A stretch of DNA of 64,000 nucleotides from NCBI GenBank assembly GCA_030431515.1, contig JAUIIX010000001.1:1-64000 (forward strand), in the 5' to 3' direction. The notes under the pieces are model-generated. The model did no database searches, was not told the origin of the DNA, and saw only the letters and a program-made list of their open reading frames with translations. The position numbers and the translations under genes were made by a program. Origin of the DNA: a bacterium. Its GTDB lineage: Bacteria > Bacteroidota > Ignavibacteria > Kapaibacteriales > UBA2268. Of this stretch, positions 30,941-41,604 are shown one piece after another (position 1 is the stretch's first letter; every line of letters begins with the position of its first letter).

Positions 30941-31453
30941 ATTTAGATGGGGTTTCTCAGAATTTGCAAAAGTCACTGCAAAAAACTGCAAATACTGCAG
31001 TTTTCTGCAAAAATAGGTCATTCAGAGTGAAGCATAGAATCCATAAAAAACTCTACGTCATTCTGAGGCGAAGCCGAAGAATCTCCCAGAAATTGACTTC
31101 GTAATTCAGAACCCAGTTCTTTGAAAAACTGCAAATGCTGTAAATAAAAAATTGTAACCGTAAGGGAAATTCATGAATTTCCCCCTACAAAAAACAAAAA
31201 AACACCGATTTTATTGCAATTTTTTTCATCCGAAGGATAACACAAAAAATTCAGCGGAGCTAAATACTGCAGAAATGACATAACTCTTTGTATTTCAAGT
31301 CTTCCCCTTGGGGAAGATTTAGATGGGGTTTCTCAGAATTTGCAAAAGTCACTGCAAAAATAGGTCATTCAGAACGAAGCATGGAATCCATTCCCTTGTC
31401 ATAATGAACTTGTTTCAGAATGGCAAGAGAATTAAATATCCTCTTCTCCCCTA

Positions 31454-32395
31454 TTAGAAGATACTTCCAGTTAATGATATTTGTGATTGGAAGAAACGGA
31501 GCAAACCGTCATTTTGATTTGTTCGAGTGATGACTGGAACTCCTATTGAAAATGACAAAGTGTTAGTCGATGAGAATTTATAGTTGACATCTGCTAATAG
31601 ATTTAATGTTAATCCACCACTTTTTTCAATTTCTAAGATTTTATCTATTCCATTTTCTTGGAACGATACTTTATTATTTCCTGTTCTGAATATTGGATTT
31701 ATCCCTGCTGAGAATGTAATATCTTTAGTTTGATATAATTCACGAATTACTCGTAACATCAAATCACTTGTTCGTTCTAATCCTGCAGATGTTAAGTATT
31801 CGTCAAAAATTAAAGGAGTTGTTTTGACTTCTAAATCTGAGTTTGCTACAAATTTATTATTATTGGGTTGAGAGAGTGGAATTAATGCACCTGCTGATAT
31901 TGTATATTTTTGATATTGATAATCTACTACTACTATGAAGTTATCATTTCCAAGTGAAGGATGATAAACCATTGGAAGTGGATCTGCAATTCCTGATGGA
32001 AATACTAAGTGCTTTGCTTCCCTATCTATTGATGTTTTTAAAGACATTGAATATTTTAACGAATTATCTTCATCAATTATTAGTGAATATTGCAAACCAA
32101 AATCAATATCGCCAACTCCATTAGTATTTGTAATGCCACCACTTATTACACTGAATGGTAATGAAGTAAATATTGTTACATTGTCTATTGGCGAATAGAA
32201 AAGTGACATTTTATAAGTATTAATTAATGTGCTTTGCTCTCCAAGTCCTAAGCCAACAGAATAGTTATAGTTTAAACTGGATTTTGTGTCGCTGTGATTC
32301 ATGTCTATTGTGCAAAGACCTGCATCTGAACAACCTTGTGAATATGAAATCTTGAATGAAAAAAATATCAATAAAACTAAAATGCAAATTCTCAT
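31454..32395 (-). CDS. Secreted/outer-membrane hypothetical protein
   Basis: Signal peptide MRICILVLLIFFSFKISYSQG; strand-rich body. Confidence 0.65.
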   Translation of the reverse strand: MRICILVLLIFFSFKISYSQGCSDAGLCTIDMNHSDTKSSLNYNYSVGLGLGEQSTLINTYKMSLFYSPIDNVTIFTSLPFSVISGGITNTNGVGDIDFGLQYSLIIDEDNSLKYSMSLKTSIDREAKHLVFPSGIADPLPMVYHPSLGNDNFIVVVDYQYQKYTISAGALIPLSQPNNNKFVANSDLEVKTTPLIFDEYLTSAGLERTSDLMLRVIRELYQTKDITFSAGINPIFRTGNNKVSFQENGIDKILEIEKSGGLTLNLLADVNYKFSSTNTLSFSIGVPVITRTNQNDGLLRFFQSQISLTGSIF

Positions 32396-33079
32396 TTATT
32401 TCCTTTTGTATTCTATTAATTTTACTTGAGCTTTATAGTCATTAAAATCATAAATAAAGTTAGTGAAACCCATATATTCAGAGAAATGGTATGTCGCTTT
32501 AAGTTCGCCAAATTCATCAGATTTTGAACTTGACTCAAGCACCCAGACACTATCAGCATGATATTCGTCAAAGATTTTGTCAACTACCTTTATGTAACCC
32601 GTAAATTCTAATTCTGGTAAATCTGAATAAGTTGATAAAACTCCTTTCCTATCATCAGTTATATTAGAATCTGGGTGAAAATAATATGATTCGTATCTAT
32701 AAGTTTTTATTTTTGTAAATGGTCCATTATTCTTATCTCCAATATTTATTGGAAATCTTACTTGAGGGTAAGGCATTACAACAGTTCTTGCTAATAAATC
32801 TAAAGACAGAGGGCGAATTAAAACAATATTAGCAAATTCGTCGAAGTCGGCAGTTGCTTTAAATTCTTTCTTTAACTGACCGAGACTATCTAATGACTTT
32901 AGCTCCCAGTTCATTTTATTGTTAAGCCAGCCAGTTTTTACATTCATTACGATAGTATCAGCATCACTATTCAATGTTGAAGTAATGACATAAGTCCACT
33001 GCCTATTATTATCATAGATAGTGTTTTCTTTACAAGATATTATAAAGAATAGTAGAAATAAATATATTAAAATTTTCAT
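32396..33079 (-). CDS. Putative lipoprotein
   Basis: MKILIYLFLLFFIISCKENT lipobox. Confidence 0.65.
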   Translation of the reverse strand: MKILIYLFLLFFIISCKENTIYDNNRQWTYVITSTLNSDADTIVMNVKTGWLNNKMNWELKSLDSLGQLKKEFKATADFDEFANIVLIRPLSLDLLARTVVMPYPQVRFPINIGDKNNGPFTKIKTYRYESYYFHPDSNITDDRKGVLSTYSDLPELEFTGYIKVVDKIFDEYHADSVWVLESSSKSDEFGELKATYHFSEYMGFTNFIYDFNDYKAQVKLIEYKRK

Positions 33080-33080
33080 A

Positions 33081-33689
33081 TTAGGTCTCGTAAGAAATAA
33101 ACTTAGTCAACCTAAGTTCTAAAGAAAGTTGATTTTTCTCAATTTTAACATATTCGTAATCTCTCTTATCATTATATGTATAAATATCAGTAAAGTCATT
33201 GCTTTGAGATTGCAAAGTCACTACATATTCATCATCTTCTTTGTTAAACTTCCAGTCTAAAGTTTCCAAATCATAAGATGAATAAATGTCAATAGATTTA
33301 TCATCAAAAAATATTTTCTTAGTATTAAAAGTAAAATAATCATATTTCTGAAATATTGTTTGACTCATATCAGCAGTAATGACAGTTTTAAGATGATTAT
33401 AATATTCTTCTAATTCCTTGTTATTATTTTTAACTTTATCAAACTTAGGTTTTAGTATTGTACGAGAGATATTACCAATCAAATCTTTTTCTTCTTTGAA
33501 GACAAATTGAATTTTATCTCTTTGATTATCTATAGAGTTAGTTATTTCGTATTCCCACTTAATAAACTTAGTAGAAACAATTTCATTTTTAAAAATATAT
33601 AAAGATACAGATAAGATAAGTACAATAGATGCAATTAGTATAAAAAACTTTTTCATAATACTCCTTAAATTTTCTCTCAAATTAATCAA
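33081..33689 (-). CDS. Hypothetical membrane-anchored/secreted protein
   Basis: N-terminal TM (MKKFFILIASIVLILSVSLYIF, likely internal start); clustered with two secreted hypotheticals. Confidence 0.55.
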   Translation of the reverse strand: MINLRENLRSIMKKFFILIASIVLILSVSLYIFKNEIVSTKFIKWEYEITNSIDNQRDKIQFVFKEEKDLIGNISRTILKPKFDKVKNNNKELEEYYNHLKTVITADMSQTIFQKYDYFTFNTKKIFFDDKSIDIYSSYDLETLDWKFNKEDDEYVVTLQSQSNDFTDIYTYNDKRDYEYVKIEKNQLSLELRLTKFISYET

Positions 33690-33754
33690 TAATATTTAAT
33701 TATGCAAATAAAAAATTATGAATTTTTTTTAATATTATTGAAAAATAAAATTCT

Positions 33755-33762
33755 TAATTTTG
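33755..33762 (+). promoter_or_regulatory. Putative -7 element TAATTTTG
   Basis: 32 nt upstream of the TTG start of the prenyltransferase-like gene. Confidence 0.4.
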
Positions 33763-33793
33763 TAGATTATATAATACAAGTAAATACGAAATC

Positions 33794-34633
33794 TTGAAGA
33801 TAATTGATACTATAATAAATTCTAATATATTTATTGCTTTAGCAGCAGTATTGTTAACGCTGTCAACTCAAGTTCAGTTAGGATTGGAAGTTCATTCGCA
33901 CAAATATTTGTATTTAATTTTCTTTGCCACTCTACTTGAATACAATTTTCACAAGTTAGTAGTTATCTGGAAAAATGATGAAGAGTATAAAAATAAAAAA
34001 TATGACTGGGTAAAAGCAAACCTTAAGTTCTTTTATACCTTGATATTTATATCTTTAGGAGCATTCTTGTTCTTTGTATTTACTTCTAAAGTTGAAGTTG
34101 TAATTGCATTTTTGATATTTGGTAGTGTTACATTTTTCTATTCTCAGCCATTTTTGAACTTGTTTAATATTCGTTCCATACCTTATATGAAAGTCTTTAT
34201 TATTGCAATTATTTGGTCACTTACTACGAGTATTTTACCATTGATTTATTCGCATAATCATATAAATGAGAATGTTATTTTAATTTTAATTGAGAGAATA
34301 TTCTTTTTACTTGCGATTACAATTCCTTTTGATATTAGAGATATAGAACAAGATAATTTAGCAGGAATTAGAACATTTGGAACAAAATTTGGTAAAGAAA
34401 AAGCATATAAATTAGCATATATATCGATTATTATTTTTCTTGGAATAAGTATATATCACTATCACAGTCAATTTTATATTTTGATATCTATGTTGATTTC
34501 TGGTTTAAGCACAATGTTTTTCTTACATAACAAGTCAATTCGAGAAACACAATATTATTATTATGGCGTATTAGATGGCACAATGTTATTGCAAGGATTA
34601 TTAGTTTTAGGTGCTTATTATTTAATGATATGA
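33794..34633 (+). CDS. UbiA-like prenyltransferase family membrane protein
   Basis: Multi-TM; LAITIPFDIRDIEQDNLAGIRTFGTKFGKEKAYKLAYISII resembles the second Asp-rich motif of the UbiA family. Confidence 0.6.
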   Translation: MKIIDTIINSNIFIALAAVLLTLSTQVQLGLEVHSHKYLYLIFFATLLEYNFHKLVVIWKNDEEYKNKKYDWVKANLKFFYTLIFISLGAFLFFVFTSKVEVVIAFLIFGSVTFFYSQPFLNLFNIRSIPYMKVFIIAIIWSLTTSILPLIYSHNHINENVILILIERIFFLLAITIPFDIRDIEQDNLAGIRTFGTKFGKEKAYKLAYISIIIFLGISIYHYHSQFYILISMLISGLSTMFFLHNKSIRETQYYYYGVLDGTMLLQGLLVLGAYYLMI

Positions 34634-34675
34634 AGGAAATCTAAGAAGAAATCAAATAAGGTAGATTAGTAATGT

Positions 34676-34693
34676 AGCCCTTGATTGAGGGCT
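34676..34693. terminator. Hairpin between convergent genes
   Basis: AGCCCT-tgattg-AGGGCT; no clear T tract. Confidence 0.4.
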
Positions 34694-34708
34694 GTATATA
34701 AAGCTATT

Positions 34709-35692
34709 TTATTCTGAATATATTTTATTATTTTTTACTTTAATATGATATGGAATACCCTTTATATTAAAGTGACTTCTAAAAGAACCTGAATATTCAG
34801 CTTGGTCAATATAATTTTCAAACTTATCAAAATTAAATTTCTTTATAGCATTTAACCAGTTATCTTTATCACTATCAATCGAAATTAATATATAATTTTT
34901 GTAGTTTGGATTACTATTTACTAGAGACTTAATTTGTTTTAAGCATGGCTGACACCATGAAGCCCAAAATATTAATTCTTTTTCTTCGTTTAGTTTTTCA
35001 TTAATTTTAACTTTGTTTTGAATAATATTATAAACATAATATTCTGATATTTCATTTAAAGTTGACTTATCAAAATCTTTCACTTTGTCATTAAGTAACT
35101 GATAATATTGTAATTCTTTTGCTATTGAATTATACTTAACTAAAACATCTTTAATTTTTGCCATCTTTATTTTTAAGGATTCATATTCTTTATTCAAAAA
35201 GAAATAACCAAAATATTTATCTGGATTGGAGATAATAAATGTAGAGAATACTTCATACATTTTATCTAATGCTAATTGAGGATTGTTACTATTTTCTACA
35301 AAAACATTAAACAAATCTTTATAAAATTTATTTAACTCATTAAAATAAATGCTTGAATATACATTATCAAATGATAATGCCCCAGTATTTTCATCTTTTA
35401 AAATAGAGAAGCTATTATCCGTTGTATCTATCTCAAAATAAATACTTTGAAATAAAGTGTATTCTTGATTATAAAAGAATATTAATTCAAACAAATTGCT
35501 ACTATTAGTTTGATAAATTTTATTTATATTTTTGGGATTGAGAGTTATATCGACTGTGTCAATCGAATTTGGGTTAGTAACATCTAACAATATAGACTTA
35601 GTAGCAGCAACATTTACAACATCAATATTCAAGTTTATTTCGGTTGAATAAAGATTACAAGATACAAGTATCATTAATATTATTTGTAGCAT
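34709..35692 (-). CDS. Thioredoxin-fold (TlpA/ResA-like) secreted protein
   Basis: ELIFWASWCQPCLKQIKSLV (WCxxC) and a cis-Pro region KGIPYHIKV. Confidence 0.8.
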   Translation of the reverse strand: MLQIILMILVSCNLYSTEINLNIDVVNVAATKSILLDVTNPNSIDTVDITLNPKNINKIYQTNSSNLFELIFFYNQEYTLFQSIYFEIDTTDNSFSILKDENTGALSFDNVYSSIYFNELNKFYKDLFNVFVENSNNPQLALDKMYEVFSTFIISNPDKYFGYFFLNKEYESLKIKMAKIKDVLVKYNSIAKELQYYQLLNDKVKDFDKSTLNEISEYYVYNIIQNKVKINEKLNEEKELIFWASWCQPCLKQIKSLVNSNPNYKNYILISIDSDKDNWLNAIKKFNFDKFENYIDQAEYSGSFRSHFNIKGIPYHIKVKNNKIYSE

Positions 35693-35747
35693 TTTAACAA
35701 CTCCTTTTAAAAAATTTATTTCTTTACTTAATTACTAAACTTTATCC

Positions 35748-36518
35748 TCACTCCTCTATATCAACTTTTGTAATTTTGTTGATTTTTATATTCAAATGTT
35801 TTTCAGCGACTGAAATGAAATCATTAGGAGAATCTGTTACGTAATATTCTATTGTTCTATCGTTGCTTTTATTGCTTTCAATTAATTCTTTAGAAGCATA
35901 AAATCCAGTATCTATTATACTTATATCGCTCCCCATATATTTACTTATTCCTTTATGCAAAAAAGGATAATGAGTACAAGCAAGTATTAAGGTATCGATT
36001 TTTCCTTTAAATTCTGCAAGATATTCTTCAATTATTAGCTCAATTGCTTTATGTTCAATCATCCCAGCTTCTACAAAAGGCACAAACAGAGGTGTTGCTT
36101 TTGTAAGCACATTATATTTGCCATAAGTAGCAATTTCTTTTAAATAAGACTTACTATTTATAGTTGCTTGAGTTCCTATAACTCCGATATTCTTGTTTTT
36201 AGTCTTAGAAATTGCCCCTTTCACAGCGGGCTTTATCATTCCTATGAACTGAATATCTTGGAATTTATTTTTCAAATATTCTAAAGCAATTGCAGATGAT
36301 GTATTACACGCAATTACAATAGTTTGCACTCCTTTGCTTATCAAAAACTCAACTGCTTGTTCGGAGTATTTAATTATAGTTGAATCAGACTTATTTCCAT
36401 AAGGAACTCTTGCATTATCACCCAAATATATAAAATCCGTGTTCTGATGTTGCTCAAGTAAATGTCTGAGAACTGTAAGTCCACCAAGACCAGAATCAAA
36501 TACTCCAATTTTACCCAT
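35748..36518 (-). CDS. murI: Glutamate racemase
   Basis: IGVFDSGLGGLTVLRHL; IVIACNTSSAIAL; LILACTHYPFL. Confidence 0.96.
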   Translation of the reverse strand: MGKIGVFDSGLGGLTVLRHLLEQHQNTDFIYLGDNARVPYGNKSDSTIIKYSEQAVEFLISKGVQTIVIACNTSSAIALEYLKNKFQDIQFIGMIKPAVKGAISKTKNKNIGVIGTQATINSKSYLKEIATYGKYNVLTKATPLFVPFVEAGMIEHKAIELIIEEYLAEFKGKIDTLILACTHYPFLHKGISKYMGSDISIIDTGFYASKELIESNKSNDRTIEYYVTDSPNDFISVAEKHLNIKINKITKVDIEE

Positions 36519-36521
36519 AAA

Positions 36522-38225
36522 TTATGGCATCTCCGGCATAGTATAGAACATCGGAGAATCTGGACCTAAAGGAACTTGGAATATAAACCATACCAAAAAG
36601 AATACTGTCCAAACTATGAAGAAGAAGAAGGTATAAGGCAACATAGTTGCTATAAGTGTACCAATTCCTGCTTTTTTATCATAACGCTGTAAGAAGGCGA
36701 TTATCAATGCAAAATAAGACATCATCGGAGAAATAATATTTGTAACCGAATCCCCAACTCTATAAGCACCTTGTGTTAATTCTGGTGAGAATCCAACTAA
36801 CATAAACATAGGGATAAACACTGGAGCCATAATTGCCCATTTTGCAGATGCAGAGCCCATTACTAAGTTGATTATTGCAGCTAAGATTATAAATGTAATC
36901 AATAGAGGTATTGAGTCAAATCCAGCTGTTGATAGAAATTCTGCACCATTAATTGCAAATATAAGCCCTAAGTTTGTCCAATTAAAGTATGCTACGAATT
37001 GAGCTGCAAAGAAAACAAGTACAATATATATACCAAGCGTTTCCATTGATTTACCCATTCCGTTCATTACATCACTATCACTTTTAAATGTTTTTGCACC
37101 AATTCCATAAGCAATTCCCATAAGCCCAGCACCTATAAAGATGAAAGCAACTATACTTTTAAGTGCAGGTTGTATTTTTTTAATAAAAAGAGCATCATCA
37201 GCAATGTTAATTTGTCTTAAGTAACCCCATTCTGGTGCAACACCAATCACAACAAATGTAATAAATACAATCAAAGCACCAATTGCATAGTAAATACCTT
37301 TTTTCTCAAGTTTTGTTAAGTCTTTTACTTTATCTTGGTCTTCTTTAGATAAAACTGTATCGCCTTCATATTCACCTAATCGTGGTTCAACTAATTTTTG
37401 AGTTACCCAAGTACCAGTAATTGCAATAAACAAAGTAGATGCAGCCATGAAGTAATAATTAGCAGCAGGTGAAACTGTATAAGTAGGGTCAATAATACGA
37501 GCCGCTTCTTGTGATAATCCTGCTAAAAGTGGGTCAATGGTTCCAAGTAATAGATTTGCACTATATCCGCCAGACACACCAGCAAATGCAGCAGCCATAC
37601 CAGCAATTGGATGTCTTCCTGCTCCGATGAACATTATCGCACCTAATGGAACTAAAAGTACATAACCTACTTCAGAAGCAGTATTTGATATTATTCCAGA
37701 AAATACTATAATAAATGTTAATATTGTATCAGGGTTGTTTTTATTCATCCATAAAATAAAGAAGGTTAGTCCAACTCCAAGTACTACAGCAATTAGAGCA
37801 ACCATCAAACTACCAGACGCAAAACTTCCAATTGCAACTATTAATACTAATAAACCAATCAAAATTTTATGAGAACTTTGTACAATTCCTCTGATAGTTG
37901 CAGCGATTAAGCCCGAACCTTCGGCAATACCAATACCAAGTAATGATACAAGCACTGTACCAAGTGGAGCAAAACCAGTGAAGTTGTCAACCATCTTCAT
38001 TAAAATCATTTGAATACCTTCGGTTGAAAGTAAATTGAATGGAGTTACTGTTTCATTAGTGGCTGGGTGGGTAACAGATAAATCTGTCATTGAGAAAATC
38101 CATGATAATAGGATAGTTAAACCAGCAAAAATAGCAAACAGAGTTGCCGGGTGTGGTAATAAATTCCCTATCTTTTCTACGATATTTAAAAACTTAGTAA
38201 TCAAACTTACTTTTTGCTTTGTCAT
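36522..38225 (-). CDS. AbgT-family transporter
   Basis: Multi-TM; NLLPHPATLFAIFAGLTILLSWI; GSASAKWAIMAPVFIPMFMLVGFSPELTQGAYRVGDSVTNIISPMMSYF. Confidence 0.92.
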   Translation of the reverse strand: MTKQKVSLITKFLNIVEKIGNLLPHPATLFAIFAGLTILLSWIFSMTDLSVTHPATNETVTPFNLLSTEGIQMILMKMVDNFTGFAPLGTVLVSLLGIGIAEGSGLIAATIRGIVQSSHKILIGLLVLIVAIGSFASGSLMVALIAVVLGVGLTFFILWMNKNNPDTILTFIIVFSGIISNTASEVGYVLLVPLGAIMFIGAGRHPIAGMAAAFAGVSGGYSANLLLGTIDPLLAGLSQEAARIIDPTYTVSPAANYYFMAASTLFIAITGTWVTQKLVEPRLGEYEGDTVLSKEDQDKVKDLTKLEKKGIYYAIGALIVFITFVVIGVAPEWGYLRQINIADDALFIKKIQPALKSIVAFIFIGAGLMGIAYGIGAKTFKSDSDVMNGMGKSMETLGIYIVLVFFAAQFVAYFNWTNLGLIFAINGAEFLSTAGFDSIPLLITFIILAAIINLVMGSASAKWAIMAPVFIPMFMLVGFSPELTQGAYRVGDSVTNIISPMMSYFALIIAFLQRYDKKAGIGTLIATMLPYTFFFFIVWTVFFLVWFIFQVPLGPDSPMFYTMPEMP

Positions 38226-39073
38226 ATTTTTTTAATTCACAATTATAAAAAAAACTAATTTAAGAAAATAATTATTGTTATCAATATTTTTTTGATGTTA
38301 AGCTAATTTTATTAGTAGAAAAAGTGATTGTTTTGAAGTAAATATAATAGAGGGTTGATTAAATTATGGATTGAGGGTTGTCATTTCTACTTTAATCAAA
38401 GACTGAAAAGAAGAAGATTCATTAATAATAAATTAAGAAAATTTTAAAACAAAAGAACTATATTCATAAACATTTAAGACTAAATGAAATAATATTAAAT
38501 GCCTCAAAGTTAAAAATCTATCCAAACATATCAGTAAATAAACCCACTACTTAAACAAAATAAAATAAAAAAACTGCATAAATCAGTCAAGATATTGAAA
38601 TATATAAAATCACAATAATATTCGCTACAAAAAGCTACAAATTTCTATAAAAATTAGTTCATTTGATCAAAGTCGAAATGAGATTAAATAATGGATATCA
38701 AAAAATTCAAGTCAGTTAAAAATTTCAGAGGAAAGAAAATTAATTGATTTCCCTCAATCAAATTCTATCTAAAAATAGTTATGATGATTGTATCAAGATA
38801 CACAATATTAAACGTTTATGAAATTGTTAGTTTTAATAAAAACTAAATGGTATAAAAAGAAATATGGGAGAGATTAATTATTATACTGAAAAATAAAAAT
38901 TTCTAATATAATTAGTAATAAAACTTGAACATTATCGTCCAATTGTTTCACTAAAAACAACAAAATGGTAAAAATACTTTATCATTCTTTTAAAATTTAT
39001 TTGTATTTTCGCATATAGGAAAAACAAATATTTTTATTTTACCTTAAATAAAATATATAGTATAGGAGATTAT

Positions 39074-40015
39074 ATGGCAGAACATAGAAAAGTTATTATT
39101 ATTGGGTCAGGACCTGCAGGTTATACGGCTGGATTGTACTCTTCAAGAGCTGGTTTGGATACTTTGATTTTCGAAGGTCAAGAGCCAGGTGGACAACTAA
39201 TGACTACAACTGATGTAGAAAATTACCCTGGCTATCCTGATGGAATTATGGGGCCTGAAATGATGGAAGAATTTAAAAAACAAGCTACTCGTTTTGGAGC
39301 TGAAACTAGATTTGAAACTGTAACTAAGGTTGATTTTTCAAATAAACCTTTTAAAATGACAACTGATAAGAAAGATTATACTGCAGATGCTGTAATTATT
39401 GCTACTGGTGCAACTGCTAAAAAACTTCATATTGAGAGTGAAGATACTTACTGGGGTGCAGGTATTTCTGCTTGTGCTACTTGTGATGGTTTCTTCTTTA
39501 AAGGTGAAAAGAATATTATTATCATTGGTGGTGGAGATACTGCTATGGAAGAAGCAATTTACCTTACTAATTTTGGTGAAAAAGTTACTTTGATTAATAG
39601 ATCTAGTAATTTTAGGGCTTCTACTATTATGCTTGAAAGAGCTAGAAAACATCCAAAAATCGAGATAATGGAAAATTATGTAATAGATGAATTTGTCGGG
39701 ACTAATGACAAAGGTATTAAAAAACTAACAGGTGCTAAAGTTAAGAATACTGTAACTGGTGAAATTTCTATGGTTGAAGCTGGTGGTGCTTTTATCGCAA
39801 TTGGTCATAAACCTAATACAGATATTTTTAATGGAATAATTGATATGAATGAAGTTGGATATATTCATACAAAAGGGAAAAGTACTTACACTAATGTAGA
39901 AGGTGTATTTGCTTGCGGTGATGCGATGGACTGGACTTACAGACAAGCAGTAACTGCCGCTGGTACGGGCTGTTCGGCTGCTATTGATGCAGAAAGATGG
40001 TTATCTGAAAATTAA
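39074..40015 (+). CDS. trxB: Thioredoxin-disulfide reductase
   Basis: VIIIGSGPAGYTAGLYSSRAGL; SACATCDGFFF; GVFACGDAMDWTYRQAVTAAGTGCSAAIDAERWL. Confidence 0.96.
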   Translation: MAEHRKVIIIGSGPAGYTAGLYSSRAGLDTLIFEGQEPGGQLMTTTDVENYPGYPDGIMGPEMMEEFKKQATRFGAETRFETVTKVDFSNKPFKMTTDKKDYTADAVIIATGATAKKLHIESEDTYWGAGISACATCDGFFFKGEKNIIIIGGGDTAMEEAIYLTNFGEKVTLINRSSNFRASTIMLERARKHPKIEIMENYVIDEFVGTNDKGIKKLTGAKVKNTVTGEISMVEAGGAFIAIGHKPNTDIFNGIIDMNEVGYIHTKGKSTYTNVEGVFACGDAMDWTYRQAVTAAGTGCSAAIDAERWLSEN

Positions 40016-40026
40016 ATATTATAAAA

Positions 40027-40500
40027 ATGAAAAAACAAATAGTTAAAAGTTCTAATCAAAAGGAAACTTTTGAAATAGGTAGAAATTTTGCTGAGGGCTT
40101 AGAATTAGGCGATACAGTTGCTTTTTTTGGCGATTTAGGAATGGGCAAAACTGAGTTTATTAAAGGGATTTGCGATTATTTTAGAGTAGAAGATCTTGTT
40201 ACAAGTCCTACTTATACTATTATGAATAGATATAATGGAAGTGGCAAGATTAGCAATCATGATATTCCTATTTATCATATAGATTTGTATAGAATTGAAA
40301 ATGAAGACGAATTAGATGAAGTTGGATTTTTAGATTGTGTTTATGAAAATAATTCTATTAAATTGGTTGAATGGGCTGAAAATGCGAATAATAATTTTCC
40401 AAAAAACAAGTATATGGTGAAAATTATGCAAGATTCAAGTGAGCCAGATAAAAGAATTATTGAAATATATAGTCAAGAACTAATTAGTGAAATAGTATGA
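40027..40500 (+). CDS. tsaE: tRNA threonylcarbamoyladenosine biosynthesis ATPase TsaE
   Basis: FFGDLGMGKTEFIKGIC (P-loop); TSPTYTIMNRY; HIDLYRIENEDELDEVGF; VEWAEN. Confidence 0.94.
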   Translation: MKKQIVKSSNQKETFEIGRNFAEGLELGDTVAFFGDLGMGKTEFIKGICDYFRVEDLVTSPTYTIMNRYNGSGKISNHDIPIYHIDLYRIENEDELDEVGFLDCVYENNSIKLVEWAENANNNFPKNKYMVKIMQDSSEPDKRIIEIYSQELISEIV

Positions 40501-41603
40501 AAAAAATCTTAGTTATTGATGACGCTGAATTTATATTAGATAGTACATCAACTTTGTTGTCCTTTGAAGGTTATGAAGTTTATACTGCTTCTGATGGAGT
40601 GGAAGGTGTGGCTGCTGCCAAAGAGCATGCCCCAGACCTTATTCTATGCGACATTTCTATGCCAAATCTTGATGGTTATGGTGTTATTCAACAACTAAGA
40701 GCAAATAAAGAAACGGTTTCGACTCCATTTATATTCTTAACTGCTTTTACAGAAAAGCAGAATATGAGAATGGGAATGGAGTTGGGGGCTGATGATTTTC
40801 TTGTTAAGCCATATACTCGAGATGAGTTGCTTGCGGCTATTGAATCTCAATGGAAAAAGAATAAAATTGTTCAGGATAAAATTCAATCAAAAGTTGATGA
40901 AGTTGGTAAAAACTTAAATTATGCTTTACCTCACGAATTTAGAACTGTTATCAATCAAGTAAAGGGCTCGGCTAAATTACTTGAGAATAGTGGTGAAGAT
41001 ATTGCTAAAGAAGAAGTTAAGGAATTAACTCAAGATATTATGAGTTCGTGCGACAGACTTCTAAAGATTACTGAAAATTTCTTACTTTATGTTAGAATAG
41101 AATCTTTAGCAAGTAACCCTGAATTGAAAAGAAAATTAAGATTGATGGAAACTCATGAACCAGGTGCATTGTTTTATGATTTATTAAATAATGTTGCAAT
41201 GCGTTTTGATAGATTTGATGATATTGTTATCGGCGAAATTCCAGATACTATTTTAATTGAAATGTCTTCTGAGAGTTTTCATAAAATCACAGATGAATTG
41301 CTTGATAATGCATTCAAATTTTCTGATAAAGGCACACCAATCACTTTAAATTTATGGATGGAACACAAAAAAATGTGTATTAGCATCGAAGATAAAGGTA
41401 GAGGAATGTCGCAGGACATGATTAATAATATTGGTGCTTATATTCAGTTTGAAAGAAATATGTATGAGCAACAAGGTGTTGGACTTGGGCTGGTTATTGC
41501 AAAAAGAATGATAGAGCTTCATGACGGTGAATTTAAGATTAACTCTATAGAAAATGAAGGAACTAAAGTTACTTTTTCAATTCCTTCAAGAGTTTATTTA
41601 TAA
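40497..41603 (+). CDS. Soluble response regulator-histidine kinase hybrid (receiver-HisKA-HATPase)
   Basis: Receiver ILVIDDAEFILDSTSTLL...LILCDISMPNLDGYGV; H-box LPHEFRTVINQVKGSAKLL; DELLDNAFKFSDKGTPI; GVGLGLVIAKRMIELHDGEF. Confidence 0.9.
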   Translation: MKKILVIDDAEFILDSTSTLLSFEGYEVYTASDGVEGVAAAKEHAPDLILCDISMPNLDGYGVIQQLRANKETVSTPFIFLTAFTEKQNMRMGMELGADDFLVKPYTRDELLAAIESQWKKNKIVQDKIQSKVDEVGKNLNYALPHEFRTVINQVKGSAKLLENSGEDIAKEEVKELTQDIMSSCDRLLKITENFLLYVRIESLASNPELKRKLRLMETHEPGALFYDLLNNVAMRFDRFDDIVIGEIPDTILIEMSSESFHKITDELLDNAFKFSDKGTPITLNLWMEHKKMCISIEDKGRGMSQDMINNIGAYIQFERNMYEQQGVGLGLVIAKRMIELHDGEFKINSIENEGTKVTFSIPSRVYL

Positions 41604-41604
41604 T

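Larger units (their letters stand above)
30639..31390. repeat. Tandem array of a composite intergenic repeat (units start about 30639, 31016 and a partial at 31363)
   Basis: Block 30851-30983 appears identical to 31227-31359 (catccgaaggataacacaaaaaattcagcggagctaaatactgcagaaatgacataactctttg...ggcaaaagtcactgcaaaa); each unit starts ggtcattcagag/aac. Confidence 0.9.

Noticed and set aside
30400-31400. Possible CRISPR array because of repeated actgcaaa and palindromic modules
   Set aside because: No regular 25-40 bp repeat with unique spacers and no cas genes; structure is a tandem duplication of a composite unit.
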